Of a stretch of 64,000 nt of DNA, positions 34,221-46,593 are shown piece by piece. Source of the DNA: Selaginella moellendorffii (taxonomy: Eukaryota > Streptophyta > Lycopodiopsida > Selaginellales > Selaginellaceae); contig NW_003314268.1 of the NCBI RefSeq assembly GCF_000143415.4, positions 2,043,739 through 2,107,738 on the forward strand, read 5' to 3'. The translations under genes were made by a program, and so were the position numbers. Position 1 is the first letter of the stretch; every line of letters begins with the position of its first letter. The notes below the pieces were generated by a model. That model worked only from the letters and a program-made list of their open reading frames with translations. It searched no databases and was not told the origin of the DNA.

Positions 34221-37200
34221 ATGAAGGCGCTCTCCCTGCTGGCGCTGGCTCTGGCGCTGGCGTCGCTTCTCCAGATCCGCCCAGCTGCCGTCGCCAATCT
34301 GTGCGATGCCCTCGACGATCGCCAACTCCGGATCACGGGTAATGTGTCGAGCGAGCTGATTATCAGGTTCCGGGAGTACAGGCATGCGTCGATCCACAAG
34401 CGAGCGCTGCTGGAGGCGCTCCACGGCGTGTCCGGATGGGAATGGATCGATCGGAACAACCCCGCGGCCGCATTCCCCACGGATTTCGGTCTTGTTCGGG
34501 TCGAGGATGGGTTTGCTCCCGGATTGGAGCAGCAGCTCCGGCGAGTGAGCTTCGTCTTGGATGTCTCTCCACAGATGCGTTTCACGCGCTCTCCTCTGGC
34601 CGAAGGGAAACCTCCTGGACGACTGCGCACTGGTTTCAGCCACGATGAGCAAGAAGAGGAACCACTTCTTGGGAATGTGACGCTCAGCAAGCGTCACCTT
34701 CTCATCCAGGTAGGGGAGTTCATCTCTCTCTTCTACCGGTCGCTCATTTGGATTTTGATGGGGCAGAGGTCTCAAATAACATCCATGTTTGGAGCTGAGA
34801 AGCTCTGGGCGAAGGGATTTACTGGAGCCAAAGTCAAGATGGCAGTTTTTGATACTGGTGTAAGGTCGGATCATCCACATTTTCGAGACATTAAGGTACG
34901 CATCTCTTTTTGTTTTACACCTGTTATATAGCGTACAACAGGAAAGAACAAACTGGACAAACGAGGACACTCTGAATGACAATCTCGGCCATGGAACGTT
35001 TGTTGCCGGTGTCATCTCCAGCCAAGATCCGCAATGCCTCGGCTTTGCACCCGATGCTGAAATATACGCTTTTCGTGTCTTCACTGACGCGCAGGTTGGA
35101 TTTTCCTCTAAAACTTCAAAGGTGACGCAGTGCCCGCAGTGTGCTTCCAGGTCTCTTACACCTCATGGTTCTTGGATGCCTTCAACTACGCCATTGCCAC
35201 AAGGATGAATATTCTCAACCTCAGTATTGGTGGCCCCGACTATCTGGATCGTCCATTCGTTGAGAAGGTCTTCGAGAAACTTTAGAAATATCTTCTGCTT
35301 GTTTGCTGACACTGTCATCAACAGGTATGGGAACTCACAGCCAACAACATTATTATGGTATCAGCCATTGGAAACGATGGGCCCCTCTACGGAACTCTGA
35401 ACAATCCTGCTGATCAAAACGACGTGATTGGTGTTGGAGGGATCGATCACAACGACCATATTTCGTCCTTCTCATCTCGCGGAATGAGCACCTGGGAAGT
35501 TCCTCATGGGTATGTGGTCACTAATCCATCTGAAAAATATAACTTACTCCAAGTTTTTCGGTTCCAGGTACGGGCGCATCAAGCCCGATATCGTGGCCTA
35601 CGGACGCGATGTTTTTGGATCCAAAATAACTAGCGGCTGTAAGAGCCTGTCCGGAACAAGTGTCGCGAGTCCCGTTGTTGCGGGTGCCGTATGCCTTTTG
35701 GCTAGCGTTGTTCCTGAGAGCGTCCGGTGGAGTATCTTGAATCCGGCAAGCATGAAACAAGCGCTTGTGGAGGGTGCAACTCGTTTAAATGGTCCCAACA
35801 TGTATGAACAAGGTGCTGGCCGTTTGAACTTGTAAGGTGTCTTTCTTGCGCTCCCGAGTTTTCATGTACTAACGTGAGAATGCGCAGGCTGGACTCTTAC
35901 GAAATTCTTGTCAATTACCGTCCCCGTGCCAGTGTGATGCCGGCCACCCTCGACTTTACAAGCTGCAATTACGCATGGCCGTTCTGTAGGCAACCGCTTT
36001 ACGCTGACGCAATGCCAACGATGTTCAATGCGACCATTCTAAACGGCATGGGTGTGATAGGCTACCTGGAGTCGCTTCCTATATGGATCCCCGGGCAGAA
36101 CGGGCAACTGCTCAACGTTCGGGTGACGCACTCGACGGTGATTTGGCCGTGGACAGGATACTTGGGCATCTACTTAGAGGTGACAGAAGATGGTGCCAGT
36201 TTTACCGGTGTAGCGGAAGGAAACATCACTTTCACGGTCGTCTCTCCGCCAGCGAAAGGCGAGAACCAGTCGAGAAGAAGCTCCGTTGTGCTACCCGTTA
36301 GAGTTGCAGTGATTCCCACTCCACCAAGGGCCAGAAGGATCCTCTGGGATCAGTTTCACAGTATACGCTATCCGCCAGGTTATATACCGCGAGATTCATT
36401 GGACGTCCGGAATGACATTCTTGACTGGCACGCGGACCATCTTCATACAAACTTCCATGCCATGTTCGACGCATTGAGAGATGCCGGCTACTATCTCGAG
36501 ACATTGGGATCTCCATTAACTTGCTTCGAGGCCAGGAACTATGGGACTTTGTTGATGGTCGACCTGGAGGACGAGTTTTACCCGGAAGAGATTGACAAGC
36601 TTCAAGATGACGTGGAGAGGCATGGCCTGGGGGTGATAGTCTTTGCGGACTGGTATCACGTGGATACCATTGTCAAAATGAAGTTCTTTGACGACAACAC
36701 TCGAAGCTGGTGGACTCCTGCCACGGGTGGTGCAAATGTTCCTGCCTTGAACGACCTGCTTGCACCATTTGGTATAGCTTTCGGGGATAGCATCTTGAAC
36801 GGAGCCTTTTCCTTAGCAGGGGAGCGGTCTCACTACGCTTCGGGCACAGATATTCGCAAGTTTCCTGCTGGGGGGTTTATACACAGGTTCACTTTGCAAG
36901 ACAATTCTGCTGCAAACAAAGCCGTCAGTACAGCTACATCGAGGTCTTCTATCCGAACGCAGGTAAGGGAGCATCTTCTTTGCATTACAAGCATTGATCA
37001 CGTCCTTGATTTTGCAGGTAGAGTCACCAGTGCTTGGAGCTGTGACGGCTGGAAATGGACGCCTAGCTGTTTATGGCGATTCAAACTGTTTAGACAGCAG
37101 TCACATGGTAACAAACTGCTACTGGCTCCTGAGAAAGCTCCTGGACTTTACCAGCGACAACGTCTATGATCCGGCACTATTCTCCTCTTCCAACGAGCTT

Positions 37201-37832
37201 TCCTCGCCCCTCGGCGGGCCGGACACTCATCTGCCGTTACGCAGACCGGACGTAAATCTCACGGGTTATTCACTGGTGCTCGGCCACAAGATGCAGTGTG
37301 GCAGTGACGCTCCGACTAGCATCCGGCAAGCAGTGTACGATGGTAACATGGACAGACGCTTACACAGGTCGCTGCCACAACGCCAGCCAATGGGCAACAA
37401 TATCAACTTGAGCTCGGAAGGCACCAGGCCTGCAAACTTGTCCTTGGCCAAAAAGCAGAGTACCATGCTGGATGATCGACATCAGAGGCATTACGCGATT
37501 GGTAAGACTGCGCGGAATCAAACCGGTCATGTGGCGATCTTACCAGTTTTCTGGACGCGTGATGAGGTTAGTGCTCCACTATCTCTCTCTTTTTGCTCGG
37601 CCTTCTAACAAGTTTATGCTGCAGTTGGAGTCCCCAGTGCTTGTCGCAGTTCACTGGTTCGTCCCTCTGCTTTTGTGTATAACAGGTAAGGAGATGAGAA
37701 AAATCCCGTGAATGGTTTTGATGTGTTCTTCTCCGCGTAGGATTCATTCTGACACTGAGCTTGTGGCGGGTACGTCAGAGGAGGAGAAGAAAAGCTCGGA
37801 AAAACACGGGTACCCGCTTGTTGATTTTCTGA
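34221..37832 (+). CDS. S1P: Site-1 protease (subtilase SBT6.1/S1P type)
   Basis: Golgi membrane-bound subtilisin-like protease. The family cleaves membrane transcription factors (bZIP17/28 in plants) and some propeptides. Order: signal peptide (residues 1-26), propeptide, subtilase domain, long C-terminal region, single transmembrane helix ([21 protein letters not shown]), very basic cytosolic tail. Catalytic residues are visible: Asp in [11 protein letters not shown], His in GHGTFVAG, oxyanion Asn in SAIGNDGP, Ser in [11 protein letters not shown]. The S1P-specific block [14 protein letters not shown] lies in the C-terminal half. Around ten exons; large ones cover 35.9-37.6 kb. The last exon encodes the TM end and the Arg/Lys tail, stop TGA at 37830-37832. 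About 1,000 residues, as in other S1P proteins. The frame extends through an intron near 36963-37018 without stop, so that boundary rests on family comparison. Confidence 0.93.
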
Positions 37833-37872
37833 GCTACGTTTTAATTATTGAAGAAGAATAGTATGCTTTCAA

Positions 37873-39570
37873 CTAAACTAGTTGATATATGTTTGAGACT
37901 AACACGTATGGAGCTGGATCGCCCGATCCCAGCGTCACAGACTTGTTTGCTGCTTTGGCTCCCATCTCCTCGTCACTGTGTGTGCTGCATGCACCAAGCA
38001 GTGTTCTCCAGGCAATTTCATCGGGTGAATAAGGCATCTGTGTTACCAAGTCTTGCGCGTCACCCAGCAGTCCAGCCCTGCTCAGAAGATCGACGACGCA
38101 AACGTAGTGGTCTCTCGACGCTACCACGCCAAAGTCCGCCTCCATCGACAGAAAATAGCCGAGGCCTTGGCGGACTAACCCTCCATGGCTGCAGGAGCTG
38201 AGAACGCTCAAGAAGACCACCTCGCTGGCCTGGATGCCATGGAGATTCATCGAGTGGAAGAGCTCGAGAGCATCCTGGACCAGCCCACTGTGGCAGTAAG
38301 CCGCGATGATGGCTCCCCAGCAAACGGTGTCAGCGTCGGGGATCCTCTCGAACAAGCTCCGGCTTTCTTGGAGGAGTCCACAGCGAGCGTATCCCACGAT
38401 CACCGCCGTCCAAGTCACGCGGTCTCGAGTTTCCATGCCGTCGAAGATGCTCCTGGCCTCGCTCATCATCCTGCTGCTCGCGAAGGCTTCGATCATCACG
38501 TTCAGCACGACTGTGTCCCACTGAGGCATGGCGTGGAAGAACTCCTGAGCGTCTGCGATACGACCGCAGCGAGCGTAGACCGAGACAAGGATCGTGAAGG
38601 CTGCTAAGTTTTGCTGTGGCATTGAGTCGAAGCTCCTCTTTACCTCGTCGAGATTTCCAGATTGAGCATAAGCTTCGAGCATGAGCGTGAACACGACCAA
38701 GGTCCGTTGTGGGATTTTCTGGAACAAGGACGCGGCTTCTATCGCAAGAGCTTTCCGAGCGTAGCTTTGCAGCATCGAAGCCCAAGACAAGGAGCTCCTC
38801 TCGGGCATTTCCTCGAAGACCATCTTGGCTTTCTCCATCTGTCCGGTTTGGGCATAAGCTGAAAGCATTGCATTCCAAGTGACTGAGTTCTTCTCTGGCA
38901 TCTCCTCAAAGAGTTCTTTGGATGTTTCTAGCTTACCGCTTTGTGCAAACGAAGAAGCCATCGTCGTCCACGAGATCACATCAGTGACAGGGATGAGATA
39001 GAAGATTCTTTTCGCTTCTTCAAGTTGTCCTTTCGCGGCATACGCTTGCAGGATCAAGTTCCACGACACCACCGAGCGCTCTGGAAAGATATCAAAAAGG
39101 TATTTTGCCTCCAACGCTTGTCCAGCATCTGCCAAGACACTCAACATTGCGTTCCACGATATGAGATCAAATTGTGGCATCTTATCAAACAAGAGCCTTG
39201 CCTCGTGAGTATGCCCATTGTGGGCATACGCCTGGAAGACGGTGGTCCAGGTGACGACATCTCTTGCGCTACAACGGTGAAAGGCTTCTTTCGCTTCATC
39301 AAAGAGCCCATTATCGACACAGCACCGGATATAAATGTTCCACGAGAAGACATTTGGGTGTCTTATCTGCAAGAAAACCTCCTTGGCTTCGTCCAAGGCA
39401 CCCAGCTTCCCAAGGGCATGGATTAAAAGGTTACATAAAAACCTGCACTGTGCATGATCCCTCTCATGGCTGCTCGTCGTGACACTGGCATATGCACTCT
39501 TGACTGCTTCGAGGTTAAGTGATCTGACTAAACTGTAGAACGCATTCCTCGTTTCTATGCAACTTTTCAT
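37873..39570 (-). CDS. Intronless PPR protein of S-type repeats
   Basis: Organelle RNA-binding pentatricopeptide repeat protein, 565 residues without intron. At least a dozen tandem repeats of about 31 residues (consensus: W..M..AYA..G...EA..LF..MPE) run through most of it. Nearly all look like the S type, with few or no L motifs. Near the C-terminus a longer repeat pair (HSMNLHGIQ...) and the start of an E motif appear (YVLVSNIYQLV), but the protein stops there: the rest of the E motif and any DYW domain are missing. A transit peptide is not obvious at the N-terminus. The gene converges on the site-1 protease with 40 bp between stop codons. Targets cannot be named. Confidence 0.9.
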   Translation of the reverse strand: MKSCIETRNAFYSLVRSLNLEAVKSAYASVTTSSHERDHAQCRFLCNLLIHALGKLGALDEAKEVFLQIRHPNVFSWNIYIRCCVDNGLFDEAKEAFHRCSARDVVTWTTVFQAYAHNGHTHEARLLFDKMPQFDLISWNAMLSVLADAGQALEAKYLFDIFPERSVVSWNLILQAYAAKGQLEEAKRIFYLIPVTDVISWTTMASSFAQSGKLETSKELFEEMPEKNSVTWNAMLSAYAQTGQMEKAKMVFEEMPERSSLSWASMLQSYARKALAIEAASLFQKIPQRTLVVFTLMLEAYAQSGNLDEVKRSFDSMPQQNLAAFTILVSVYARCGRIADAQEFFHAMPQWDTVVLNVMIEAFASSRMMSEARSIFDGMETRDRVTWTAVIVGYARCGLLQESRSLFERIPDADTVCWGAIIAAYCHSGLVQDALELFHSMNLHGIQASEVVFLSVLSSCSHGGLVRQGLGYFLSMEADFGVVASRDHYVCVVDLLSRAGLLGDAQDLVTQMPYSPDEIAWRTLLGACSTHSDEEMGAKAANKSVTLGSGDPAPYVLVSNIYQLV

Positions 39571-40210
39571 GAATTAACGTTACTCGGAGTCAGGGATCAT
39601 CTCTAGACAGAACACAAGGATCAGCATTTGACTCGGAGATACCAGCTTCTCGAACACCATTGCTTTGCTCTCAGACACAAATGGAACACCATGTAGGCTT
39701 TGATATGGGGTTGTTCCGCATGCGGTGAAACACCCACATCTGATTTCTTGCAAGATTTGAGGTGGGTTTTTTGGCATTGACTTTTAAAGCCAGGCAAGAA
39801 AGTTTAGACATTGAGCGAGTTTGCAGCATGCCATGTACCCACTCAAAGTCATGCTGCACAGCAGCAGCATCCGGATGATTAATCACGAAGGACATCCACT
39901 CCTTTGTGCACTCGCCAAGCGATGCAGGAATGGTAACCTGGTAGGGAGTGTACTTTCTTTGTGCTGCAGCTGCTTCCCAAAGCATGCTTGCCATGTCAGG
40001 CAAATTTAAGCAACTGAGCTCAGTCATCAGTCATTGTGGCTCGCCTACCATAAACACCAAGTCCTGCAGCAGCTTCTGCCTTTTGAATATCAGGGCAGAC
40101 ACGAACTGCAGCCCCAAAATCGTAGAAGTAGAAGCAGCAGCCATCTTGTTGACGTTCATTGTACATCCCCACATTCCTAAGAGTGGTATAGAAAGTAAAA
40201 GACCCTGAAA
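39571..40210. other. Possible small gene fragment, minus strand
   Basis: A minus-strand frame of 118 residues (40027-39671) and another starting at an ATG near 40157 show fairly gene-like composition but no recognised domain. A splice joining them needs a 35-bp intron, which is too short. It could be a decayed gene or the upstream part of the PPR locus. Low confidence. Confidence 0.25.
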
Positions 40211-41969
40211 CCTAAAGTTCTTTCCTAATCATTGGAGTCATGTGGGAATCAAGGGACTAACAAGTGAAGTGAATATTTGAGACAAAACCATAAATTCACT
40301 CACAGTAATCTTATGTATTTAAATATAGGTAGCATATTACTAAATACTATACATTGGTATCCATATGAAATATCCATATATATGACAAATTCATTACATA
40401 TGATTTATGTACACCACATGTCATTGGGCGTACATAAATTGAGAGGGGTGTCATGATTCTGTAAAAAGTGTGCACGAATTAATGCATTATGCTATAAGGT
40501 TTTGCAGACAAAAGCAATTTTGTCAAATAGTGAGAAAGGAGTGATTTAGAGCATTTGATCCCAGTTTGTTAGAGGTAGTGATCTTGTATTGACAATTTTG
40601 TGATTAAACATAATGTAATGCACATTTTCACTATTATGATAAATTATTGTAGAATAACTACAGAGTGGAAGGGGAAACAAAATGAAATTTGAGTTTTAAA
40701 GCCTTGGGCCATTAAACAAAAAAATTGCTACACGTTGCACATAGCAATGCTAAAATTAGCACTATTTTCAATATACTAATGGTTAAACTTGAGGATATAA
40801 ATACCTTTGACCTAAGCCAAATACAAAACAAGAACAGAAAACAATGTCTTAGATTAACATAACCTACCCATTATTATACCCCTCTTAAAAAGATTGACAT
40901 CTTTGTTAATGCATACTTTAATTTAAACCCTGACTAAAAAAATAACCATTGAAAAACTCATACTTTGTAATAAATGCACCAACTTAAATGAGTTATATGA
41001 GCAAACAAATTAAATTCATTAGTAAAATTTAAATAAATTGGTAGTTAGAGCAACAACTTCAGTTAGGTCCAAACCTGCTGCCAAAAATGAGTTGGCAAAC
41101 TTAAAATTTCTTAAAAGTATTTGTGGATGAATTCCAAGAAAGATTCTGATTTATTTTAGAAGCCATTTTAGTCACAACAAGAATGGTATTATAGAATTCT
41201 TGAAAGATAATGTGATAAAAACTATATATAAAAACAAAAAAGAAAGTGTTATTTCTAAATTTTATAAATTGATGTATATATCCTTTCAACCATATTTTGG
41301 AGAGAATCAAGCTTTTAATTGCTGTCCAAAATATCATATGCATGCAGCAAGCTTTTGTGTAAAAAACTGCTCATCGAAAATAACATAAATACAGAGAAGC
41401 AGATTAATATTAGCTTTATATCTTAGATGAAAGTGCGAGAAATGCCACCATATAAATAATAATAAAATGGTAGGCTTTTCGTGTCCAAGAACAATCTTGT
41501 GCATTCCCAACACCCGAGCCACCCCGGCACCCTACAATGCTGCCCAAAAATTGCTCATAAAGGGGCATTTGGCTGGACAAGTGTCTCCTTGGAGGGCCTT
41601 CAAGCTTAAAGGCAGCTTGCAAGGAGTATAGGAACATCGTGGGAGTAGAATGGAGTCTATCAAGACTAGTTATTTGTCCCTTGTGAATAACAAAGTGCTT
41701 CTAAAGCTTGCAAATCATATAACAATGTTAATCATACAAACCTTCTGAGCTGAAAAAATTGGTGAACCAAACGAATATTTTTTCCAAACAAGTGATTCAT
41801 TTGGAATGTCCCAGAGCTTGAGCATGACCAGGCAAGAGAGTGTGGATAACACTCTGTCATAGAGTTACAAATGATGATCATCACCCCATGGCCTCCGGGA
41901 ACTCGGGAAGAGAGCAGTGTCGTAAGCTGAAGGACTGAATTCCCCCTTGCCACTCGCGGCCGTGCGTTG
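40211..41969. other. AT-rich intergenic DNA with old repeats
   Basis: Composition drops sharply to AT-rich sequence. No gene is seen. Two segments (about 40610-40725 and 40736-40870) resemble sequences next to the transposon stack further right. Confidence 0.6.
40610..40870. repeat. Dispersed AT-rich repeat, copy 1
   Basis: The left part shares the phrase 'gagttttaaagccttgggccattaaac' with 46565-46590, with a few changes. The right part (tactaatggttaaacttgagg and following) matches 60397-60420 loosely. In this copy the two parts are adjacent; in the other they are separated by the transposon stack. Confidence 0.55.
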
Positions 41970-42114
41970 TGTTATGGGCCGTGGTAGCGGGAGGCTAAGG
42001 CAGATTATTTTATGCTCTCTCATCTTCGTTCTCCGTTCTCTCTCCCTCAGCTCCGTTATGGCCCATTCTCTCTTCTCTTGGTCCTATTCTTGTGTATCCC
42101 GCGGGGTCTCAACA
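41970..42114 (+). mobile_element. Possible LTR/TRIM remnant
   Basis: The stretch begins TGTTATGG and ends CTCAACA, and is followed by TAATTGGCAGCCGTGG, which resembles a primer-binding site context (TTGGCGCCG type). No second copy or target duplication was found, so this remains tentative. Confidence 0.25.
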
Positions 42115-42673
42115 TAATTGGCAGCCGTGGCCGATGATTAGAAGTCTCCATCTCTGACAGTGTAAACGACCTTTTCCATTTTGGCTTCGCTGTCCTTTAA
42201 TCTAATCATATGAACTGAGTCGGCGGGGCCTTTGCAGCGAGCTTCATTACTTGGGGGGCGCTCCGAGACTTTGTAAACAGTATAAAATGAATAAGCTTAC
42301 GACACTGCACACAGAAGATTTTTGGACACTAATGTCGGATACGCCAGCTAGGTTCTCATGTTCTCCACTGCTGCACAAGTAAGAGCAACAGCGGCTGTGC
42401 GGGCACGACTGCTGGGTCGTTTAGGCCAACGTTGCATTCTGGAGTATAGCGCAGCCAGGTAAGCCAAGAAACCACCCAGGCTGATTATGCGTTCTTTCTT
42501 AGTGGTTTTTTCTTTGCAATCCCTACTGCTTGTTGGAGCCGGAGCGTGGATCTGGTAGAGGTGGACGGGTCCGAGCTCGAAGCATTCTGGTGATGCTCAG
42601 TGACGAGAGTTCTACTATACTGTGGATGGCCAGCTGACGAATAGTGCTAGGACGAGATTTGGAAAGCAACTAC

Positions 42674-45257
42674 TTACTGGAAATCAAAACAGGCAGAAGC
42701 TGTTGGTTCATCTTTGTTGTCTTGGTCATCATCCTCATTTTCAAAGTTTTCATCGTCTCCAACGTCTTCATCATCTTCAACGCCTTCATCGTCTCCAACG
42801 TCTTCATCATCTTCAACACCCTCATCATCTTCATAAACCCCGTAAAGGTCTTCAACTGGCGGGAACCAGAAGGGAACCAAAGCCTCACCATCTTTTGTGG
42901 CGCTGGGAAAAACAACGGGATACACCTCCTTGTGGCTAGTATCACAAGTTAATCCAATACTATCCCGTGTGAAGACAGTAGGCAGACTTGAAAACGGACC
43001 ACGGTCCTCATTGATATGTGTTTTGTCATAATCGTGATGCAAGTCATAAAGGATGCCGAGTCCTTCATACCTGCCCCTGGCTTTGCACACAAACATACAT
43101 GCCCCGTCCATCCAAGCAAAGTGCCACTCTTCCTTCAGGTCTGTAATCACCATCCATGGCTTGAGTGTATGGTTCTTGATGTTCAAGGCTAGCAACGAAA
43201 CCAGAGCCTTCCACATGCCCTTATCGTTAATCTCCTGCTCCACCCACAGGGCCACCGCGACAAGATCGCCAAGGTAGTAGTACCTGAGCTCTAGAGGAAG
43301 CTGAAATGTGAGCTTGTACGGGAAAGGAGAGGAGCTTGATATCTTCTCGACTTTGCCACGTTGGTAGCCCATCATCGACCATTGATATAGAACATTCACG
43401 TTATCTAGGTACTCAAATATTCTGTCGATCATCGCCTTTCTCGTCCCCGGTTTCCAGCTAAAGGCCTCCGCCTGTATAGTCGTGGAAGGCTCTAACCATC
43501 CCTGTCCACTAATCACCTTGATCTTCATCTGGGAAAGGAATTTCTCGCACTCCTTGACATCCATGGACTGTAGATTAAGATCAAGCTGACCACGGCCGAG
43601 GATGCTTGGAGCACAAAAGATTAGTTCCTCCCCCGGATACACAAGATCGCTACCGGTGACGCCAACTTTCGTGATAGCTCTCATCAAACCGCCAGTCTGA
43701 CCAGTTTGCCAGTGGAGAGCTTGGATAATCTCCACTGCCGGCTTTCCCACATCGGGAGCACTGAACACGCCAAGGACTGACCCATCTGCTTCCCTGACAT
43801 GGATCAATCCAGTGTCTGCTTTCAGTGGCACACGGTAGGACGACATAGTCTTCATCATGAAAACACCGAACTGCAGAGGGAAAAAAACTCAAGAAGTCAG
43901 GCTATATGGGCATATACGTACCTCCGCACCCCACAAGGCTATCAGAGTGTCTTGACTATTCATTCTTGCGTGCACTAGAGTCAGGCCCTGCACTACGACT
44001 CGCTCACTAGAACAACACCAAAGTGACAAAGTTTACCTCGGTAGCGAGACGTGGTTCCACAGCCACGAGTGTCCAGTTAAGCGTTTTCATGTTGAAGAGA
44101 AACGTTTCTTGTTTGCCTGATACAAACACCAGTTAATAGAGCCACAGATAGAAAGAAAATACACACCGCCTACGAAGTAGCATTCGTCTCCAACCACAGC
44201 ATTTCCAAAACATGCCCCCGGTTTAAGCATACGAGAACACGGGGACCAGTGCCGCTGCAAGAGTTCTACGTTAATTCTCCTCGTCCTAAGATAAGCATGA
44301 CTTACGTCTTTAGGATCCAGAACATAAACGTCCTGGCAGAAACCGGACGCTATACGGCCACCAAAGAGGTACACAAGACCGCCATTACTCACAGCAACCC
44401 CGTGAAATGAACGGGGACATGGAACGCACCCGCTGAGGGAATACATCAATAAAAACAATGCAAAGACAATAGAGGTTCCGAACCTTGAATTAACCGCCTC
44501 CCACTTGTTGCTGTTCAAATCGAGGATGTGCATTCCATTGCATAAGTCACCGCAAAAAGTTTCGCCACCGAACACCCATGTTTTGTTATCAATCATGCTA
44601 GCAGAGTGACCGCGTGTTGCAACCTTTAATAGTCCCTCAGTAACAAAACGAAAAGAAAGGAAAATCTTCCTACCGGAGCTTCTCCTGACGTGGCTAAAAG
44701 TGACCAGCCAGTTGCGAGGGTGGTGTCCATTTTATAAACTGCCAAAAAACTAGTAAAGCCAAGAGTAAAAGCAAATAAACAAAACATACCACGCAACTTC
44801 ACATCTGATGGGATCCCAACGAGAGCGATGAGTGTCTTGTCGGATACAATCTGGAAAGTCCATGTATGAAGCACAAAATAGTGTAAAGAAGAAACCCACC
44901 AAGCTATGCCCCGCGCACGAAACCGGTAAAGGCGGACCACTGGACCATTCCAGTTGTCCCAAATCCAAAAGCTTCAAAAAACCGAGCATCAGCAAAACAG
45001 GCAGGCAAGCCCAAAACGCTACCTGCACATCGTTTGTATAACGACCCCACAATCCCTCGCCTAGCAGCTCGCCTCCAACAACATACAATCTAGTGTCCAC
45101 AACGGCTGCTCCATGCTGCAAGGTAGCTCTTTATAATGTGAACAACAAAAAGCGGAAACCTTACCAGCTTTCGAGCTTCTGCCGGGCCTCTCGCATCAAC
45201 GAGTTCCCACTGGGCGAACCGGCTGCCCCCGAACCAGTCGAACACTGCCCCAATCAT
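42674..45257 (-). CDS. Kelch-repeat protein with unknown C-terminal domain and acidic tail
   Basis: A minus-strand multi-exon gene; the first exon 45257-45165 (31 codons) joins in frame to HGAAVVDTRLYVVGG. Four to five kelch blades follow: LYVVGG, DKTLIALVG, KTWVFGG, LVYLFGGR, ECYFVGG. They imply a beta-propeller for protein binding. Then comes a linker (SERVVVQGLTLVHAR...) and a large last exon encoding about 390 residues of unrecognised domain. The protein ends in a strongly acidic repeat tail built from DDEGVEDDEDVG units. Introns are 45-90 bp. The stop overlaps a GTAAGT string (about 42680), so an additional 3' exon is possible. No F-box was seen. Function unknown. Confidence 0.75.
42715..42840 (-). 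repeat. 36-bp coding tandem repeat (acidic tail)
   Basis: Imperfect 36-bp repeats of TCATCTTCAACG-type sequence on the plus strand encode the Asp/Glu-rich tail of the kelch protein. The repeat is internal to that coding sequence. Confidence 0.75.
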
Positions 45258-46588
45258 CGCTTCCACCACCCAAAAAACCCCCTTTGTTTTACCACTTTAA
45301 TAACTTTAACATGCATTTGGTTTTCCATTCAAATTACTAATAGATCATGTTTTTTCAATTATTTATTTTCACATTTTTCTTTGCATTTTCAAATATACTT
45401 TATTGACATTTAGTTTAAAGACATTTAATTCTGAAATTATGTGACTTTCTTGGGCTGTGTAAATTGGCATATAAAATCAATGATGGCAAATTTTTTTTTG
45501 TGGTATCATGCAAAGCATAAACATGCTTGCATACTAAAACTCAAATATCTTTACAGTTCTATATACCCAACTCTATTGTTGATTTAATTTTGAAAATTAT
45601 GTGAAGTGGATTTGTAGATTCAATTGTTGTTAAACTTTCATGTAACCATGCTACTATCTCCTTTACAATTTTCATTCTTCTTATTTGTGAGGGCACACTC
45701 TAGAAATGACTTTTAGTTTTTGCTTTTGATAGTGATCACAAAATGTTTTCTCCAAGTGGGATAATTTATAAGGATTTTTAATACATCACTACTACTTCTA
45801 CTTCCCTTATATAGATAAATAATATTTAATATATATATTCTTTTGGTGGTGCTATATGCCTCTTCACATGTCTACCCATATACAGCAAGTGCTCAATATA
45901 ACTTGCATTATTCCTCTAAGATAATTTTGTGATACATTGATATTTTATCAGATTGGAAATAAAACTTAATGTAAATACACAAATAAACTTAATATTATTT
46001 ATAAATACATACTCATGAATAAGAAATAAAGCTTTATCTTGTAGAATATGCTTAGTGTCCATCATAACAAACACATTTTAACCTTATCATAGCATTTAAG
46101 AATGTTTTTCTTTTTGTTGTAAGAGTAGCATTTAGCATATAACACATTTATATTCTTTTTCTGCTTAAATAATGTTAGATAATTTTTTGAAACATGACCT
46201 CTTTTGCAAACATAAATATTAAAAAATTTTGTTACAAATTTTTACATGAAGTATAATGGCTAAGGCTTAAATGATATTTAATAGGGGAATCTGAAAAAGA
46301 AGTTCCTTGGCAAATATTACATTATTTTAATATTCATAAATAGCTGAGGAATTAATTCCTTACACTAACATAACAAAATCATTATAGCAATATGTAATAT
46401 TTTATTTTTCTAGTAAATCTTTCTAAAGAATCCCTAAAACCATGATTGTAGCACACGTGGTTTTTACCCTTTATTTTATAGTGATTTACAATAGAATAAC
46501 CACAAAGTAAAACCTAAACCCTCTATATGCCACATGTCTAAAAGACATTGGTGTGGAATCTGAGTTTCAAAGCATTGGGCCATTGAAC
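45258..46588. other. AT-rich intergenic region
   Basis: No gene or RNA recognised. The start probably holds the kelch promoter. The end (about 46480-46590) is the left part of a dispersed repeat also seen at 40610-40725. Confidence 0.6.
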
Positions 46589-46593
46589 AAAGG
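46589..46593. repeat. Target-site duplication AAAGG (left)
   Basis: AAAGG directly before the solo LTR; the same five bases follow it at 48152-48156. Confidence 0.85.

Noticed and set aside
34182-35084. 300-residue minus-strand frame opposite the site-1 protease
   Set aside because: Antisense shadow; no domain, and the protease has a complete catalytic set on the plus strand.
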